Made by a program: the position numbers and the translations under genes. Under the pieces are notes generated by a model. That model was not told the DNA's origin. It saw only the letters and a list, made by a program, of their open reading frames with translations, and did no database searches. A stretch of 64,000 bases of DNA from Sphingomonas sp. SRS2 (GTDB taxonomy: Bacteria > Pseudomonadota > Alphaproteobacteria > Sphingomonadales > Sphingomonadaceae), in the NCBI RefSeq assembly GCF_000971055.1, contig NZ_LARW01000092.1, positions 1 through 64,000 on the forward strand, given 5' to 3'. This document shows, one piece after another, positions 43,185-51,812 of the stretch. Position 1 is the first letter of the stretch; each line of letters starts with the position of its first letter.

Positions 43185-45626
43185 ATGCTTCCGATCGACG
43201 CCGTCCTGCCCGATCTGATCGCCGCGTTGCGCGAAGGGCCGAACGCCGTGCTCGTCGCGCCGCCGGGCGCGGGCAAGACCACCGCCGTCGCGCCTGCCTT
43301 GCTCGGGCAGCCCTGGTGCGAAGGCCAGATTCTGCTGCTCTCCCCGCGCCGCCTCGCCGCGCGCGCCGCCGCCGAGCGGATGGCAGGACAAGCGGGGGAG
43401 GCTGTCGGGCGAACGATCGGCTACGCCACCCGGCTCGATACGAAACAGTCGGCCGACACCCGTATCCTCGTCGTGACCGAGGGCATCTTCGTCAACCGCA
43501 TCCAGACCGACCCCGATCTGCCCGGCGTCTCGGCGGTGCTGTTCGACGAAGTCCATGAGCGCAGCCTCGACAGCGATTTCGGCCTCGCCCTCGCGCTCGA
43601 TGCGCAGGCGGCGTTGCGCCCCGATCTCCGCCTCGTCGCGATGTCGGCGACGCTCGACGGCGGGCGCTTTTCCGCGCTGATGGGCGCCGCGCCGCTGATT
43701 GAAAGCGAAGGCCGCAGCCATCCGATCGAGCTGCGCCATACGCCACGCTCGGCCGAAAAGCGGATCGAGGACGACATGGCCGCGACGATCCGCCGCGCGC
43801 TGGCGGAGGAGGGCGGCAGCCTGCTCGCCTTCCTGCCCGGCGTCGCCGAGATCGAGCGCACCGCCGAACGGCTCGATCGACTGCCACCCGACGTCGTCCT
43901 TCACCGCCTCCACGGCTCGCTCGATCCGGCAGAGCAGCGCGCCGCAATCGCGCCGCCGCCTCCGGGCACGCGCAAGCTCGTCCTTGCCACCTCGATCGCC
44001 GAGACCAGCATCACCATCGACGGGCTGCGCATCGTCGTCGATTCGGGGCTCGCCCGCCGTCCGCGTTATGATCGCGCGGCGGGGATGACCCAGCTTGTCA
44101 CCGAACGCGGCAGCCAGGCGTCGGTCACGCAGCGCGCGGGCCGTGCGGGGCGGCAGCAGCCCGGCGTGGTCTATCGGCTGTGGGAAGCGGCGGCGACGGC
44201 GGGCCTGCCGAAATATGATCCGCCCGAGATTTTGGAGACTGACCTTTCGGCGCTGACGCTTGACTGTGCCTTATGGGGTGTCGCCGATCCGGGGGCGCTG
44301 CGCTGGCTCGATCCGCCGCCGCCCGCCGCGATCGGCGAGGCGCGCGAGCGGCTGGGCCGGCTCGATGCGATCGACGGTGACGGCCGGCCGACCGCGCACG
44401 GCAAGGCGATCGCCGCTTTGCCTTTGCCGCCGCGCCTTGGCCATATGATGATCCGCGCTGCCGAGGGCGGCTTCGCCGAGACCGCCGCCGAGGTCGCTGT
44501 GCTGCTGTCCGAACGCGGACTGGGCGGGCAGGATGCCGATCTCGAACTGCGGCTGCGCCGCTGGCGCGGGGAGCGCGGCAAGCGGGCCGAGGGGGCGCGG
44601 CAACTCGCCGGCCGCTGGGTGCGGCTGGTCGGTCGGCGTGGCCGCGACGATGCCATGATCGCGGCCTGCGTCGCGCTCGCCTATCCCGACCGGATCGCCA
44701 AGCGGCGCGGTTCCTCGGGCGAGGACTGGATATCCAGCGGCGGCCGCGGCTTCCGGCTCGATCCTACCTCGCCGCTCGCGCGCAACGAATGGCTGGCGGT
44801 GGCGGAGATTCAGGGGGCGGCCTCTGGCGCGCGGATATTGTCGGCCGCGCCGATCGAAGGCTCCGAGGTCGAACGGTTGTTCGCCGACCATCTCGAAATT
44901 CGCCGCACCGCGCGCTTCGACCCGGCGACCGGCGCGGTCGAGGCCCGGCGCGAGCGGCGACTGGGGGCGATCGTGCTTGCTGCGGGGCGTGACGAAAGCG
45001 CCTCGCCCGCAATGATCAGCGCCGCGCTGATCGATGCGGTGCGAACGCGCGGGCTCGACCTGCTCGACTGGCCCGACAGCGTCGCGGCGCTACGCGCCCG
45101 CGCCGCCTTCGCGGTGGAGCAGGGCGGCGAGTTGCCGGACCTGTCGGATACGACGCTGGTCCTGACCCTCGACGACTGGTTCGCCCCGCTGGTCGAGGGC
45201 AAGCGGAGGCTGTCGGACATTGCGCCGGGCGATCTCTCCAACGCCCTCCACGACTTGCTCGGCTGGGATGGGCGGCAGGCGCTCGAACGGCTCGCCCCGA
45301 CCCATCTCCAGTCGCCCGCGGGCAGCAGCCACCCGATCGATTACGCCGCCGAGGGCGGTCCTGCGGTCGAGGTGCGTCCTCAGGCGCTATTCGGCCTGTC
45401 GGCACATCCGATGGTCGGCGGCGGCCGTGTACCGCTCACCTTGCTCCTCACATCGCCCGCCGGGCGGCCGATCCAGACGACCAAGGATCTGCCCGGCTTC
45501 TGGAAGGGAAGCTGGGCGGCGGTGGCCAAGGAAATGCGCGGCCGCTATCCGCGTCACCCCTGGCCCGACGATCCCGCCGCCGCCGATCCGACTCTTCGGA
45601 CCAAGAAGGCCGCGCTGCGTTCTTGA
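43185..45626 (+). CDS. hrpB: ATP-dependent helicase HrpB
   Basis: An 813-residue DEAH-type RNA helicase. Motif I is APPGAGKTTAVAP (near residue 25), motif II is DEVHERSLDSDFG, motif III is SATLDGG, and motif VI is TQRAGRAGRQQPGVVYRL. The C-terminal HrpB section (KEMRGRYPRHPWPDDP) is complete. Its cellular role is poorly defined: it is a helicase of uncertain RNA substrate. The start at 43185 (MLPIDAVLPDL) follows the repeat. The next gene starts 58 bases after its stop, and co-transcription is possible. Confidence 0.95.
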   Translation: MLPIDAVLPDLIAALREGPNAVLVAPPGAGKTTAVAPALLGQPWCEGQILLLSPRRLAARAAAERMAGQAGEAVGRTIGYATRLDTKQSADTRILVVTEGIFVNRIQTDPDLPGVSAVLFDEVHERSLDSDFGLALALDAQAALRPDLRLVAMSATLDGGRFSALMGAAPLIESEGRSHPIELRHTPRSAEKRIEDDMAATIRRALAEEGGSLLAFLPGVAEIERTAERLDRLPPDVVLHRLHGSLDPAEQRAAIAPPPPGTRKLVLATSIAETSITIDGLRIVVDSGLARRPRYDRAAGMTQLVTERGSQASVTQRAGRAGRQQPGVVYRLWEAAATAGLPKYDPPEILETDLSALTLDCALWGVADPGALRWLDPPPPAAIGEARERLGRLDAIDGDGRPTAHGKAIAALPLPPRLGHMMIRAAEGGFAETAAEVAVLLSERGLGGQDADLELRLRRWRGERGKRAEGARQLAGRWVRLVGRRGRDDAMIAACVALAYPDRIAKRRGSSGEDWISSGGRGFRLDPTSPLARNEWLAVAEIQGAASGARILSAAPIEGSEVERLFADHLEIRRTARFDPATGAVEARRERRLGAIVLAAGRDESASPAMISAALIDAVRTRGLDLLDWPDSVAALRARAAFAVEQGGELPDLSDTTLVLTLDDWFAPLVEGKRRLSDIAPGDLSNALHDLLGWDGRQALERLAPTHLQSPAGSSHPIDYAAEGGPAVEVRPQALFGLSAHPMVGGGRVPLTLLLTSPAGRPIQTTKDLPGFWKGSWAAVAKEMRGRYPRHPWPDDPAAADPTLRTKKAALRS

Positions 45627-45684
45627 CGGAATGGGGCCCGTTGCGGCAATGCGGCTGCAGATCAACGCCTTCGGGACAGACATC

Positions 45685-45984
45685 ATGGCGCATGCGCGTA
45701 TCTATCAGCTGACCAAGAATGCGATGCAGTCGGGCCGCGCCCGTACTGACAGCTGGATGCTCGAATATGAGCCGGCCGAGGCGAAGCGCGCCGATCCGCT
45801 CACCGGCTGGGCGGGCTCGGGCGATACACGCGGGCAGGTGAAGCTTGGTTTCCCGACTCTCGACGCCGCGAAGGCCTATGCGGAACGCGAAGGGCTGACG
45901 GCCCATGTCGTCGCGGGCGCGGCGCGGACGCTCAAGCTGCAGGCCTATGCCGACAATTTTCAGGTCGGACCGATCAACCTGTAA
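45685..45984 (+). CDS. ETC complex I (NADH dehydrogenase) accessory subunit, NDUFS4-like
   Basis: A 99-residue protein starting MAHARIYQLTKNAMQSG. Alphaproteobacterial homologues of mitochondrial NDUFS4 share this N-terminus, the WMLEYEPAEAKRADPLTGWAG core and a C-terminal KLQAYADNFQ. It supports assembly or stability of the peripheral arm of respiratory complex I. It is far from any other nuo gene. The Met at 45685 is chosen because the family starts there. Confidence 0.88.
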   Translation: MAHARIYQLTKNAMQSGRARTDSWMLEYEPAEAKRADPLTGWAGSGDTRGQVKLGFPTLDAAKAYAEREGLTAHVVAGAARTLKLQAYADNFQVGPINL

Positions 45985-45990
45985 AAGCGC

Positions 45991-46080
45991 GTTGCCCCGG
46001 TGAAGGCTGGGGTCTCAGGCGCGGCTCGCCACCTCTGATCCGTCCCTGCAGCACGAGATCCCGGCCTCCGCCGGCATAAG
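45991..46080. repeat. Intergenic palindromic repeat, copy 5 (diverged)
   Basis: Arms GCCCCGGTGAAGGCTGGGG and GAGATCCCGGCCTCCGCCGG correspond to the arms of other copies but have lost their palindromic outer ends. It fills the gap between the complex I subunit gene and the convergent NUDIX gene. Confidence 0.45.
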
Positions 46081-46082
46081 GG

Positions 46083-46625
46083 TCAAGCCGTCAGGATCGG
46101 CCCCGCCAGCAGCAGCAGCAGCTTGACATCGATCATCTTCCCGAGCCCGCGCTGCTGCTCGACGAAGGCCGGAACTTCAGCCAGCGCTATGCGGTGGACG
46201 ATGATGTCCTCGCCCTCGACCCCGCCGCCGTCATGCACTTTCTCCAGTCCATGCGCGCGCACGAGGGTGAAGGTTTCGGAAACCATGCCCGGAGACGAGC
46301 TGAATTCGCCGATCGTCTCGATCCTGGCGGGTCGGTAGCCGGTCTCCTCCTCCAGCTCGCGTGCGGCAGCGATGTCGTCGGCCTCACCTTCGCTGTCGTC
46401 GCCGATCAATCCCGCGGGCAATTCGATACAGTGGCGCTTGAGCGGCACCCGATATTGCTCGACGAGCAGGACATGGGCTCCATCCGCATCGGTGTCGATG
46501 GCGAGGATCACCGCCGCGCGGATGCCACGCGTTCGGCTGACATATTCCCACTTGCCTTCACGCTTGGCCGCGATGAACCGGCCCTGCCACATCGTCTCGA
46601 TCGGACCGGCTCCGCTATCCGTCAC
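46083..46625 (-). CDS. NUDIX hydrolase (ADP-ribose pyrophosphatase type)
   Basis: A 180-residue protein with a complete Nudix box GDDSEGEADDIAAARELEEE followed by TGY. The box has the GX5EX7REUXEE pattern except for a slightly expanded glycine-acid spacing. The upstream VLLVEQYRVPLKRHCIELPAG region resembles ADP-ribose pyrophosphatase. It probably hydrolyses ADP-ribose or another nucleoside diphosphate-X. It overlaps the downstream membrane gene's 3' end by four bases (46622-46625), so it is transcribed in the same direction after it. Confidence 0.9.
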   Translation of the reverse strand: MTDSGAGPIETMWQGRFIAAKREGKWEYVSRTRGIRAAVILAIDTDADGAHVLLVEQYRVPLKRHCIELPAGLIGDDSEGEADDIAAARELEEETGYRPARIETIGEFSSSPGMVSETFTLVRAHGLEKVHDGGGVEGEDIIVHRIALAEVPAFVEQQRGLGKMIDVKLLLLLAGPILTA

Positions 46626-47302
46626 AGGCAGATCATCCGGTTCGGCATCTCGTCGGGATCATTGCCACTGTGCGGGAAATGCTCGGCGAGCACCGCGCCG
46701 ATCGCCCCCACCGCGGCTGCCATGCCCTCGCCGGGCCGACCGGCCTTGAGATGGTCGATCAGCAGCGCCATCGCCGCGCCCCACGCGTCGGGAGAGACCT
46801 TTGCGACGATCGCCTCGTCGGCGACGATCTCGGCGCGATGCTCGGCGAGCGAGAGGTAGATGAGGACGCCGGTGCGGCTATGCGTGCGCCGCTCGGTCGA
46901 GGCCTTGAACAGCGCGATGGCGCGGTTGCGGACGCGCCGGGTCTTGGTACTGCCGGGAGTGAAGACCATGCGCAGCGGCCACCAGCCGATGATAAAGCGC
47001 GCCGCGAGAAACTTGATCGTGGTCGCGAAGACCATGATCGTCAGCCACTCGCGGATCGTCCAGACATGCCAGCCGCCGGTGATCCGGTCGAGCAGCGCCA
47101 GATAGCAGTCGGGAAAGGCGGCATAGACCGCGAGCGCGAGCAGCGCGGTGAGCGCTGCCCAGATCAGCGGTACGTCGTTATAATTGTCAGATCGTTCGGA
47201 GACGATGGTCGCGATTTCGGCGTCCGACCGCGTCTCGGCCTCCGTCACCGCGCGGGTGACGAGCTCGATATCGGCGTCGCTGATGCTGATAGGCTGCGTC
47301 AT
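46622..47302 (-). CDS. TPM-domain membrane protein (COG3762 type)
   Basis: A 226-residue protein starting MTQPISISDADIELVTRAV at 47302. Three hydrophobic segments lie around residues 45-65, 80-105 and near 115, and the C-terminal TPM-like domain (from about residue 140) holds RTHSRTGVLIYLSLAEHRAEIVADE. Proteins of this class are the partners of TPM/YgcG proteins and sit with LemA in many genomes. Its start overlaps the stop of the other TPM gene by TGATG, and its own stop overlaps the NUDIX start region. Confidence 0.82.
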   Translation of the reverse strand: MTQPISISDADIELVTRAVTEAETRSDAEIATIVSERSDNYNDVPLIWAALTALLALAVYAAFPDCYLALLDRITGGWHVWTIREWLTIMVFATTIKFLAARFIIGWWPLRMVFTPGSTKTRRVRNRAIALFKASTERRTHSRTGVLIYLSLAEHRAEIVADEAIVAKVSPDAWGAAMALLIDHLKAGRPGEGMAAAVGAIGAVLAEHFPHSGNDPDEMPNRMICL

Positions 47303-48114
47303 CACCAGCTCCCCGACGATCCGCCGCCGCCAAATGACCCGCCGCCACCGGAAAAGCCGCCACCGCCGCCCCATCCGCCGCCGGACCCGCCGCCCCAATC
47401 GCCGCCGCCCCAGATGACGATCGGACTGCCACCGCGGCGATAGCGCCGGCCTCCGCCGAAGCGGTTTGCGATGCTCGATCCGAAGATGAACAGGATGACG
47501 ATGATCCAGAAGATTAGCGAGAAGGGTATGCCGCTTTTTTCCGTTTTGCGGTCTTCGTCCACCAGCTTCTGCGCCTGTGCCTGCGCCTGATCGGGCGGAA
47601 GCTGAAGCAGTTGCACCAGACCCTCGGCGCCGGTGACGATGCCGCCCGCCATGTCGCCTTCGCGGAACAACGGCAGGATTCGACGCTGGATGATCACGCT
47701 TGCCAGCGCGTCGGTGACGATCGGTTCCAGGCCATAGCCGACCTCGATCCGCACCTTGCGTTCATTGGGCGCGACCAGCAGGATCAGCCCGTCATTGGCC
47801 TTCTTGTCGCCCAGCCCCCAGGCACGACCAAGTCTGTAGCCATAATCCTCGATCGGATAATCCTGCAGGCTCGCAACCGTCGCGACCACCATCTGGCGGC
47901 CGCTCTGGGCTTCGAGCTGCGCCAGCTTCGCGTCGAGCGCGGCGGCCTGTTCGGGCGAGAGAAGCTTGGCTTGGTCGACCACCCGGCCGGTGAGTGGCGG
48001 GAAGGTCTGCGCAAAAGCGGGGAGGGCGAGGAAAAGGGTCAACGCCAAGGCGATGAACCACAAGAACCCCCTCCCGCGTGCGAGCGGGGCGTAACGAGAT
48101 GGGCTCGCCGTCAC
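47302..48114 (-). CDS. TPM domain-containing protein, YgcG-like
   Basis: A 270-residue protein. A signal peptide (about residues 15-36, ending AFAQ) is followed by the TPM domain (about 37-165) with LTGRVVDQAKLLSPEQAAALDAKLAQL, DDKKANDGLILLVAPNERKVRIEVGYGLE and a helix-rich middle, then one C-terminal membrane helix (near residue 205) and an almost pure Gly/Ser/Trp tail. The glycine tail is unusual in length and may be extracytoplasmic. Phosphatase or thylakoid maintenance activity is known for the TPM fold; a precise function here is unknown. It is the second gene of a LemA-TPM-TPM operon. Confidence 0.9.
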   Translation of the reverse strand: MTASPSRYAPLARGRGFLWFIALALTLFLALPAFAQTFPPLTGRVVDQAKLLSPEQAAALDAKLAQLEAQSGRQMVVATVASLQDYPIEDYGYRLGRAWGLGDKKANDGLILLVAPNERKVRIEVGYGLEPIVTDALASVIIQRRILPLFREGDMAGGIVTGAEGLVQLLQLPPDQAQAQAQKLVDEDRKTEKSGIPFSLIFWIIVILFIFGSSIANRFGGGRRYRRGGSPIVIWGGGDWGGGSGGGWGGGGGFSGGGGSFGGGGSSGSW

Positions 48115-48125
48115 CGTCTTTGCGC

Positions 48126-48719
48126 TCAGAACTTCACCGTGGGTGCGGCGTCCGAACCCGCGCTCGCCTCGAAGGGCTGCATCGGCTGCGCGCCGTGGAA
48201 GACCTTCGCGCCGATCGCGCTCGGGAAGGTGCGGATCAGCGTGTTATAGGCGCGCACCGACTCATTATAGTCGCGCCGCGATATCGCGATGCGGTTCTCG
48301 GTGCCTTCGATCTGGCTTTGCAGCGCCATGAACTGGTCGCTCGATTTAAGGTCGGGATAGCTCTCCTGCACCGCGAGCAGCCGGGCGAGCGAGCCGCTGA
48401 GCTGCGCCTGCGCATCGGCGAAGGCCTTCACCTTGGCCGGGTCCTGCAAATCCGCGCCTGAAAGTTGGATGCCGGTCGCCCGCGCCCGCGCGTTGGTGAC
48501 GTCGGTGAGGACGGTCTTCTCCTGCGCCGCGAAGCCCTTCACCGTGTTGACGAGATTGGGGATCAGGTCGGCCCGGCGCTGATATTGCGTCTGGACGTCG
48601 GCCCATTTCGCCTTGGCTTCTTCCTGGGCGGTCGGAACGCTGTTGATGCCGCAGCCGGTGACCGCGATCGCGGCGATGGGAGCGAGCAACGCAACGGAGA
48701 AACGGCGATCGATGGTCAT
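48126..48719 (-). CDS. lemA: LemA family protein
   Basis: A 197-residue protein starting MTIDRRFSVALLAPIA, with a signal-anchor or lipoprotein-like N-terminus (VTGCGINSVPT). The LemA pattern is clear: AKWADVQTQYQRRADLIPNLVNTVKG, ARARATGIQLS, and the C-terminal IEGTENRIAISRRDYNESVRAYNTLIRTFP. LemA proteins are membrane-anchored with an alpha-helical periplasmic or cytoplasmic body of unknown action. It is the first gene of the LemA-TPM-TPM operon, 11 bases from the next. Confidence 0.93.
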   Translation of the reverse strand: MTIDRRFSVALLAPIAAIAVTGCGINSVPTAQEEAKAKWADVQTQYQRRADLIPNLVNTVKGFAAQEKTVLTDVTNARARATGIQLSGADLQDPAKVKAFADAQAQLSGSLARLLAVQESYPDLKSSDQFMALQSQIEGTENRIAISRRDYNESVRAYNTLIRTFPSAIGAKVFHGAQPMQPFEASAGSDAAPTVKF

Positions 48720-48851
48720 CTGCGATATTCCCTGAGCCGACTGTATTATGCGGCTAGGTATGCCGCCCGTAACGGACTTCAATGCCCGGCTTGACCTTTA
48801 TTGCATGGGCGCGATGATCGCGCCACGGCCAACTCATGGAAGGAGCGGACC

Positions 48852-49286
48852 ATGCTCAACGAATTCAAGGCCTTCATCAACAAGGGGAATGTCGTCGACC
48901 TCGCCGTTGCGGTGATCATCGGCGCGGCGTTCGGCAGGATCGTCTCGTCGCTGACCGACGATCTGATCATGCCGGTGATCGGCTATCTCACCGGCGGCCT
49001 CGATTTTTCGAGCCATTTCCTTCGGCTCGGCGCGATCCCCGCCGATTTCAAGGGCTCGATCACCAGCTATACCGACCTCAAGACCGCGGGCGTTCCGCTG
49101 CTCGGCTTCGGGCAGTTCATCACTGTCGCGGTGAACTTCCTGATCGTCGCCTTCGTGGTGTTCCTGCTGGTCCGCTTCGTCCACCGCCTCAATCGCAAGA
49201 CGGAGGAAGCCCCCGCACCCGCCGCCCCGCCCGAAGACGTCGTCCTGCTCCGCGAAATTCTCGCCGAGCTGAAGAAGAAGGGCTGA
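48852..49286 (+). CDS. mscL: Large-conductance mechanosensitive channel MscL
   Basis: A 144-residue channel starting [34 protein letters not shown], with a strong AAGGAG ten bases upstream. TM1 with the gate (residues about 15-45), a periplasmic loop, TM2 (near 80-105, [20 protein letters not shown]) and a cytoplasmic helix ending in [11 protein letters not shown] are all typical. It opens under membrane tension to release solutes during hypo-osmotic shock. It ends just before the tmRNA promoter. Confidence 0.97.
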   Translation: MLNEFKAFINKGNVVDLAVAVIIGAAFGRIVSSLTDDLIMPVIGYLTGGLDFSSHFLRLGAIPADFKGSITSYTDLKTAGVPLLGFGQFITVAVNFLIVAFVVFLLVRFVHRLNRKTEEAPAPAAPPEDVVLLREILAELKKKG

Positions 49287-49295
49287 AACAGCCCC

Positions 49296-49323
49296 TTCAA
49301 ATCCGCTGTGCATCCCCTATATA
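49296..49323 (+). promoter_or_regulatory. Putative promoter for tmRNA
   Basis: A TATATA at 49318-49323 sits inside a palindrome CCCCTATATAGGGG (49314-49327), with a weak -35-like TTCAAA (49296-49301) 16 bases before it. Transcription would start near 49330, at the base of the first tmRNA hairpin. The match is moderate. Confidence 0.4.
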
Positions 49324-49329
49324 GGGGGG

Positions 49330-49668
49330 GCCGGGTTCACCCGGCTATGGTGATAAATGATGTCGCGAAATAGATGCAGCGGACCCGGGGGCGGTACCCG
49401 GCGGCTCCACCAGAAGGCCCGGAAACGGGGCTCCTGACGGGGCCGAACTAGGATCGACGTGTATTCAAAGGCGATGTTTTTGCCCGGCCTGAATGAGCCG
49501 TTAAACCGTTCAAACCTACAAGTGCTAACGATAACGAGGCACTCGCGATCGCCGCGTAACCTAGTCCTCACGGACAAAGTTACTAAGGCTTAGCGCGGTT
49601 CGGTCCGCACCGGGCAACAGAAGCGGAATCCAGCGGTTCGGGGAGCACCGGGCAACAGAAGCTCCCCA
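49330..49668 (+). ncRNA. ssrA: Two-piece (circularly permuted) tmRNA
   Basis: Permuted order: acceptor piece first, coding piece second. The acceptor piece (about 49330-49412) starts with hairpin GCCGGG-TTCA-CCCGGC and ends in GGCTCCACCA. The coding piece starts at 49439 with GGGGCCG, which pairs with CGGCTCC of the acceptor piece with a G-U third pair, the alanine identity. The 26 bases between (49413-49438) are removed in processing. The tag frame (49524-49559) encodes ANDNEALAIAA and a TAA stop. Two tandem pseudoknot units follow. Together with SmpB, it rescues stalled ribosomes and tags nascent proteins for degradation. The 3' boundary is estimated. Confidence 0.9.
49524..49559 (+). other. 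tmRNA tag reading frame
   Basis: Twelve codons GCT to TAA encode ANDNEALAIAA. The charged central part and hydrophobic ALAIAA ending are the standard proteolysis tag for ClpXP-type proteases. Confidence 0.9.
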
Positions 49669-49670
49669 CT
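49595..49670 (+). repeat. Two tandem pseudoknot repeats in the tmRNA coding piece
   Basis: Two 38-base units, 49595-49632 and 49633-49670, each containing GCGGTTCGG and CACCGGGCAACAGAAG. In unit 1, CGGT/ACCG forms stem 1 and CCGC/GCGG stem 2. In unit 2, CGG/CCG forms stem 1 and GGAGC/GCTCC stem 2. The changed pairing in stem 2 is compensatory, supporting an H-type pseudoknot in each unit. Confidence 0.65.
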
Positions 49671-49988
49671 TTCTCTGAAAATGTCCTCAGACGCCGTACG
49701 GTCGGCGTCCGCCGCCCTTGGCTTCCTCGCAAGAAGCCAGACGCGCCTTTCGCGCTTGTCTCCTCGAAATGCTACCACGACTCCAAAGTCCGGCGCCGGG
49801 ACGCATCGCGTCCCGCAGGGGCGAACGGCCGTTCGAGCTTATGCGAGGAAAGCCAGGCGGACGGACGGATGCGCGCGCCCGGCTTTCGAGGCCAAACAAA
49901 CAACTGTCTTCTACAGGCAATACACCCTTGCCTCCCCTAAAACGCCCTTTACTCTCCCAGCCATAACTCTCTCAGGGAGCAAGATTTC
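49671..49988. other. 318-base gap without a gene
   Basis: No convincing gene, hairpin or repeat. The last 20 bases hold CAGGGAG, the ribosome binding site of the DUF885 gene. The 49670-49930 stretch has an open frame on each strand but neither has a family match or a ribosome binding site, so I treat it as leader or spacer. Confidence 0.5.
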
Positions 49989-51812
49989 ATGGATAGACGT
50001 CACTTCATCGGCTCGACCGGTCTCGCCCTGCTCGCCGGCATGCTGCCGCGTGTCGCCGAGGCGGCCGAGGCTTCGGGCAATGCCGCCGATCGCGCGCTCG
50101 CCGTGCTGGTCGAGAAGCTGTGGGAGGCCAGGCTCGACGAGAACCCCGAGCTCACGACGGGCCTCGGCCTCGACAAGGGCGCGCGCGCCGCGCAGCGCGG
50201 CAAGCTCGACCGCTACAGCAAGGCCGCGCAGGCCGAGGCGCTCGCCCGCAACAAGGCCGAGCTCGCCCAGCTCCGCGCGATCGACCGCGCCGCGCTCTCG
50301 CCGAAGGCGCAGCTCAACCATGACGTCGTCGTCTATATGTACGAGCAGGGCACCAAAGGGGCTTCGAAATATCCCTATGGCGAATCGGCGGGCTATTACG
50401 TTCCCTATGCGATCAGCCAGCTCAGCGGCCCCTATTCCAACATTCCCGACTTCCTCGATTCGCAGCATGTGATCGGCACGAAAGACGATGCCGACGCCTA
50501 TATATCGCGCCTGCGCGAGTTTGCCCGCGTCCTCGACGAGAGCACCCGCTTTCAGCAGGACGATGTCCGATTTGGCGCCTATGCGCCGGATTTCTGCCTT
50601 GACCTCGCGATCGGCCAGCTGAAGTCGCTGCGCGACAAACCGGCGGCGCAGACCGTGCTGGTCGAATCGGTCGTCCGCCGGACGAGGGTCAAGAGCATCC
50701 CCGGCGACTGGGGCGCCGCCGCCGAAAAGATCGTAGCGAACGAAGTCTTCCCCGCGCTCGATCGGCAAATCGCGCTCGTCTCGGGACTGCGCAAGGCGGC
50801 GGTCCATGACGCCGGCTGCTGGCGCCTGCCCAACGGCGACGAATATTATGCCGACGCGCTGATGAACGCCACGACCTCGAAGATGACGCCCGAGGACGTT
50901 CATCAGGTCGGGCTCGAACAGGTCGCCGACATCACGGCGCAGATCGACACGATCCTCAAGAAGCAGGGCATGACCAAAGGCTCGGTCGGCGAGCGGCTGA
51001 CCGCGCTCAACGCCGACCCCAAACAGCTCTTCGCGAACACCGACGCCGGCCGCGCCGAACTGATCGGCTATATCAATTCGGTGATCAAGGTGATCGACGC
51101 GAAGCTGCCCCAGGCGTTCGCGACGCTTCCGAAGGCGGCGCTCGAGGTCAAGCGGGTACCAGCCTTCATTCAGGACGGCGCCCCCAATGGCTATTATAAT
51201 GCGGCGGCGCTCGATGGCTCGCGCGGCGCGATCTACTACATCAACCTCAAGGACACCGCAGACTGGCCGCGCTACGGCCTGCCCAGCCTGACCTATCATG
51301 AGGGCTCGCCGGGCCACCATCTGCAGATCAGCCTTGCGCAGGAGGCGAAGGACCTGCCGATGCTGCGCAAGGACGCGCCGTTCGGCGCCTATGTCGAAGG
51401 CTGGGCGCTCTACGCCGAACAGCTCGCCGACGAGATGGGCGTCTATGCGAAGGACCCGCTCGGCCGCGCGGGCTTCCTGCAGAGCTTCCTGTTCCGCGCG
51501 GTCCGCCTCGTCACCGACACCGGGCTGCACTACAAGCGCTGGAGCCGCGAGAAGGCGACCGATTACATGGTCGAGGCCACCGGCTTCGCCCGTCCGCGCA
51601 CCCAGCGCGAGGTCGATCGCTACTGCGTATGGCCGGGGCAGGCGTGCAGCTACAAGGTCGGCCATATGAGCTGGGTCAAGGCGCGCGACGCCGCGAAGAA
51701 GATCCAGGGCGCGAAGTTCGACCTCAAACAGTTCCACCAGATCCTGCTCGAAGGCGCGCTGCCGCTGACGATCCTCGAGGCGCTGGCCGAGGAACGCGCG
51801 CGGGCCGCCTGA
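49989..51812 (+). CDS. DUF885 family peptidase-like protein, twin-arginine exported
   Basis: A 607-residue protein. The N-terminus MDRRHFIGSTGLALLAGML fits a twin-arginine signal. The body is mostly helical, and the zinc-binding-like motif TYHEGSPGHHLQ (about residue 437) matches the HExxxGHH pattern of DUF885, a family related to M3-like metallopeptidases. It ends in YKVGHMSWVKARDAAKK. Peptidase activity is plausible but not shown for this member. AGGGAG precedes the ATG. It has no operon partner. Confidence 0.88.
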   Translation: MDRRHFIGSTGLALLAGMLPRVAEAAEASGNAADRALAVLVEKLWEARLDENPELTTGLGLDKGARAAQRGKLDRYSKAAQAEALARNKAELAQLRAIDRAALSPKAQLNHDVVVYMYEQGTKGASKYPYGESAGYYVPYAISQLSGPYSNIPDFLDSQHVIGTKDDADAYISRLREFARVLDESTRFQQDDVRFGAYAPDFCLDLAIGQLKSLRDKPAAQTVLVESVVRRTRVKSIPGDWGAAAEKIVANEVFPALDRQIALVSGLRKAAVHDAGCWRLPNGDEYYADALMNATTSKMTPEDVHQVGLEQVADITAQIDTILKKQGMTKGSVGERLTALNADPKQLFANTDAGRAELIGYINSVIKVIDAKLPQAFATLPKAALEVKRVPAFIQDGAPNGYYNAAALDGSRGAIYYINLKDTADWPRYGLPSLTYHEGSPGHHLQISLAQEAKDLPMLRKDAPFGAYVEGWALYAEQLADEMGVYAKDPLGRAGFLQSFLFRAVRLVTDTGLHYKRWSREKATDYMVEATGFARPRTQREVDRYCVWPGQACSYKVGHMSWVKARDAAKKIQGAKFDLKQFHQILLEGALPLTILEALAEERARAA

